Origin: Flavobacterium sp. SUN052 | GTDB taxonomy: Bacteria > Bacteroidota > Bacteroidia > Flavobacteriales > Flavobacteriaceae | Reading direction: 5' to 3' | Assembly (NCBI RefSeq): GCF_028867935.1 | Contig: NZ_JAPQNS010000003.1 | Coordinates: 439,857-503,856, forward strand | DNA length: 64,000 nucleotides | Part shown: piece by piece, positions 61,600 to 64,000 of the stretch | Layout: each line of letters opens with the position of its first letter | Numbering within the stretch: the stretch's first letter is position 1 | Notes under the pieces: generated by a model | Databases searched by the model: none | What the model was told of the DNA's origin: nothing | What the model saw: only the letters and a program-made list of their open reading frames with translations | Translations under genes and position numbers: made by a program

Positions 61600-61625
61600 T
61601 TAGTTGTAAAACTAATGTATTAGTT
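61600..61625 (-). promoter_or_regulatory. Candidate BlaI operator: two overlapping dyads
   Basis: TTAGTT-GTAA-AACTAA (61600-61615) and AACTAAT-GT-ATTAGTT (61610-61625) share the central AACTAA. The site lies 17 bases before the repressor start, in the 180-base gap shared with the divergent S41 gene, so it may control both directions. It differs from the Staphylococcus TACAnnTGTA consensus but has the same size and symmetry. Confidence 0.55.
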
Positions 61626-61763
61626 ATATGTTTCAAAATTTTTTAACGAAATTTTATAGACCTCTCCACTAGAGTATATTGGTAATAAATAGGTCGTCGT
61701 TTATATTCACAGAATATTTATGCTAACCCGATTGACAAAGGGTAGTAAACCGTAACATTTTTC

Positions 61764-63263
61764 ATGAAATCATTTGTTGTCGCTTGCCTCGCCACAATAC
61801 TTTTAGGATTTCTGGAGCCGGTTATGGCTCAAACACTCACTGTTACCGAAGCTCGGGAAGACATTGAGTTTTTAAAAAGACGACTTGACCAGCTTCACCC
61901 TGCTGTCGGGTTCTATACCCCTAAAAACCAGTATGAACGACTGTACGACTCGCTGTTCAATCAGCTGAGTGGCCCAGTCAATTACCTGCCGTTTTTCAGG
62001 CATATAAGTCCTTTGGTAAACAGCCTGAAAGATGGGCATACGAATCTGAATCACTGTCGGACGTTTATTGATAAGCATACTCAATATTTCCCCTTTTATA
62101 TTCGGGATGTTGGCCGCGATTACTTCATTACTCATAATGTCTCCAGCGATTCGACGCTTCAGCGAGGAACGCAACTGCTCACCATTGACGGTCGCTCCGT
62201 AGCTGATATTCACCGCGAGCTAATGGAAACCGACCGCTCTGGCTCCGACGGCGATAACCTTACGGGACGCCGTCAGTGGAGCTTACATCAGTTCGCTGAT
62301 TATTACGCAGCCTGGTTTGGTTCGTCTGATTCACTCACACTCACCTACCGTTTCCCGAGTGATCCACTGGCTTTGATTCGCCAAAAGCGGGTTGCCTGCG
62401 TCAACTTACAACAGTTTCGATCGGCTTTCCAGAAACGGTACCGTCATGAGGCCGACAATCGGCAAAATCTGTCACTACAAACAGTCGACTCGCTTTCTGG
62501 TACTGCTATTCTGCGCGTATCGACCTTTATGGGGCCGAAGAAACACGACCCTTTTCAGTTGGTATTTAAGCGTCGCTTGAAGCAGGCTTTCAAGCAAATC
62601 CAAGATCAGCATATCGATAATCTGATTGTTGACATGCAGCAAAATGGGGGAGGTATGGTGCTGAACTCAGCCCGCTTGCTACAGTACTGGATGCCAAAGC
62701 GGTTCACAATTATGCAGCGGGAACAAATGAAGGGCGCAGCACGCGATGAGTTGGTAGCGCGTTGGAATCCGTTTTCAGCTCTTCAGTTTTCGATGCAGTA
62801 CAAGTCCGATGGCCGGGGAGGCTTTTCGAACCGTTCCCATAAGCGCAAGTTTCGGCCGGTACGCAGGCTGGCCTATAAAGGCAATTTGTATTTCCTAATG
62901 AATGGTGCCTCTTTTTCGGCCGCAACATCGGTGTTGGCGAAGTCGCTGGATGCCGGCGTTGGCACGTTTGTAGGCGAAGCGTGCGGAGGAGCCTATTGGG
63001 GTGATTTTGCCGGACATTTTAAAACAGTTACGCTACCTCATTCGCGCATTCAGGTCCGAATTCCTCTGAAAAAATTAACGCATGCTGTCGATCTTAACCG
63101 CGCCAATGGATTCACTGTCGAACCCGACTTCAAAGTAGCGCGTACGTATGAAGACATACTTAAAGGACGAGATTACGCCCTTGCGCAAACAATTGCGCTG
63201 ATTCGGCAGGGAGAAGTTGCCCGTAAGCAAACCGCACTGCGTCCGTTGCAGGCATCACGTTGA
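61764..63263 (+). CDS. S41-family peptidase (C-terminal processing protease-like), secreted
   Basis: 499 residues. Signal peptide to about residue 23 (ending PVMAQ). A tail-recognition region with GTQLLTIDGRSVADIHRELM replaces or contains the PDZ-like part; the S41 core shows NLIVDMQQNGGGMVLNSARL and FLMNGASFSAATSVLAKSL, where the Ser of SFSAA is the likely nucleophile. It might be a Tsp/CtpA-like protease or a tricorn-like core protease; the substrate is unknown. Divergent from the blaI-type gene. Confidence 0.8.
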   Translation: MKSFVVACLATILLGFLEPVMAQTLTVTEAREDIEFLKRRLDQLHPAVGFYTPKNQYERLYDSLFNQLSGPVNYLPFFRHISPLVNSLKDGHTNLNHCRTFIDKHTQYFPFYIRDVGRDYFITHNVSSDSTLQRGTQLLTIDGRSVADIHRELMETDRSGSDGDNLTGRRQWSLHQFADYYAAWFGSSDSLTLTYRFPSDPLALIRQKRVACVNLQQFRSAFQKRYRHEADNRQNLSLQTVDSLSGTAILRVSTFMGPKKHDPFQLVFKRRLKQAFKQIQDQHIDNLIVDMQQNGGGMVLNSARLLQYWMPKRFTIMQREQMKGAARDELVARWNPFSALQFSMQYKSDGRGGFSNRSHKRKFRPVRRLAYKGNLYFLMNGASFSAATSVLAKSLDAGVGTFVGEACGGAYWGDFAGHFKTVTLPHSRIQVRIPLKKLTHAVDLNRANGFTVEPDFKVARTYEDILKGRDYALAQTIALIRQGEVARKQTALRPLQASR

Positions 63264-63317
63264 TTGTGTTGACACCTTGGTTAGTAAGATCTCAGCTCTT
63301 TGCCGTAACTTTAGGGC

Positions 63318-63845
63318 GTGTACTGTATCGTTGACGTTGAAACGACCGGGGGAGTCAAAGGCCCTACCCGGATCACCGAAATTGCTATGTTTCGCCACGA
63401 CGGCCAAACCGTGGTCGATTCATTCCATACATTGTTGAACCCTGATTGCCCAATTCCGCCTTTCATTAGGCATCTCACGGGTATTTCAAATCAGATGGTG
63501 GCCGATGCTCCGCGCTTTGAAGAAGTAGCAACTGAGATACTCCGTGTATCGGAGGGAGCCATCTTTATTGCGCACAATGTGGCCTTCGACTTCAATTTCC
63601 TGAAAAAAGAACTGGATTGGGCTGGACATCCTTTTCTGCGACGTACGCTCTGTACGGTTCGTACGAGCCGTAAAATTTTCCCCGGCTTGCCCTCCTACAG
63701 CCTCGGTAAGTTGTGTCATTCACTCGATATTCCAGTCAATCATCGCCACCGTGCCCACGGTGATGCGGCTGCTACCGTACAGCTATTTGAAAAACTGATG
63801 GCCAATGATAAGCATCAGTTAATTCCCAAAGTGGTGAACGTATAA
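63318..63845 (+). CDS. DnaQ-type 3'-5' exonuclease
   Basis: 175 residues of the DEDDh exonuclease family: Exo I IVDVETTGG (Asp and Glu ligands), Exo II HNVAFDFNFLKKEL, and Exo III HRAHGDAAATVQLFEKL with the catalytic His and Asp. The GTG at 63318 is the only start after an in-frame stop at 63312. It resembles the Pol III epsilon proofreading subunit but could be a separate nuclease. TAACTTTA at 63306-63313 is a one-mismatch promoter -7 element immediately before the start. Confidence 0.87.
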   Translation: MYCIVDVETTGGVKGPTRITEIAMFRHDGQTVVDSFHTLLNPDCPIPPFIRHLTGISNQMVADAPRFEEVATEILRVSEGAIFIAHNVAFDFNFLKKELDWAGHPFLRRTLCTVRTSRKIFPGLPSYSLGKLCHSLDIPVNHRHRAHGDAAATVQLFEKLMANDKHQLIPKVVNV

Positions 63846-63890
63846 ACGGGTAATTCGATAGTTCTCTATTTACTCATTGAGGGGTGGGCA

Positions 63891-64000
63891 TTATTGGAAA
63901 TTGGTTCTGAATGTTTCCATGCTGCCCAACTCTCGCTGATTGGTGTAATTATCGTACATCATCAATTGAACCGTACAGGTAGCCGTCAGTAAGTAACTAC
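63891..64000 (-). CDS. 3' end of an unidentified minus-strand gene (cut by window edge)
   Basis: The minus strand is open for 35 codons from the window edge to TAA at 63891-63893. The residues end in YLLTATCTVQLMMYDN and NQRELGSMETFRTNFQ. The composition reads like a real protein C-terminus, but no family is recognised and most of the gene lies outside. Confidence 0.4.
   Translation of the reverse strand, partial: SYLLTATCTVQLMMYDNYTNQRELGSMETFRTNFQ

Noticed and set aside
1..64000. CRISPR arrays, tRNA or rRNA genes
   Set aside because: Looked for by eye. I saw no regularly spaced direct repeats, no cloverleaf with a CCA-type end, and no rRNA motifs; a weak tRNA could still be missed without a covariance search.

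Overview
The window looks like a chromosomal segment of a Bacteroidota bacterium, most likely a cytophagal member near Spirosoma (Spirosomataceae). The signs are a SusC/SusD pair, ExbB-ExbD-ExbD-TonB with a PstS-like and a TPR partner, proteins ending in type IX secretion (T9SS) sorting domains, a short NuoG, TAnnTTTG promoter elements instead of E. coli boxes, and few Shine-Dalgarno sites. The placement is inferred from gene content and protein style, not from a database search. I saw no rRNA, tRNA, CRISPR array, transposase or phage gene.

Layout. 1-9 kb: the end of mscL, then the distal half of the division/cell-wall cluster, murD-ftsW-murG-murC-ftsQ-ftsA-ftsZ, mostly joined by ATGA overlaps. 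9-17 kb: housekeeping genes: AlkD-like protein, accD, a radical SAM protein, an SGNH hydrolase, ahcY and a fused FAD/Fe-S oxidoreductase that carries an in-frame palindromic repeat. 17-24 kb: the Ton energy module (exbB, two exbD, tonB, a small membrane protein), a PstS-like lipoprotein and a TPR protein. 24-31 kb: adk, obgE and two SASA-type esterases with T9SS tails. 31-40 kb: nuoA-J of complex I, with two different toxin-antitoxin modules inserted between nuoD/nuoE and nuoE/nuoF and two inverted-repeat elements in intergenic gaps. nuoK-N are not here. 40-47 kb: a GT2 glycosyltransferase, then on the minus strand a tandem CHRD lipoprotein and a SusD/SusC pair. 47-58 kb: an ABC ATPase with a permease fused to an M1 peptidase, a DUF5606-like protein, an RDD protein, an M20 amidohydrolase, a histidine phosphatase, and a secreted M4 metalloprotease. 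58-61.6 kb (minus): a BlaI-BlaR1-like operon whose M56 protein is a mosaic with SusC-like and TonB-like domains, followed by a truncated relative. 61.7-64 kb: an S41 protease, a DnaQ-type exonuclease and the edge of an unidentified minus-strand gene.

How they fit together. TonB/ExbBD supplies energy to outer-membrane importers such as the SusC/SusD pair. The esterases and the M4 protease would leave through T9SS. Complex I supplies the proton motive force. The most unusual parts are the toxin-antitoxin modules buried in the respiratory operon, the palindromic element translated inside an enzyme, the inverted repeats between genes of two operons, and the M56/SusC/TonB mosaic sensor.
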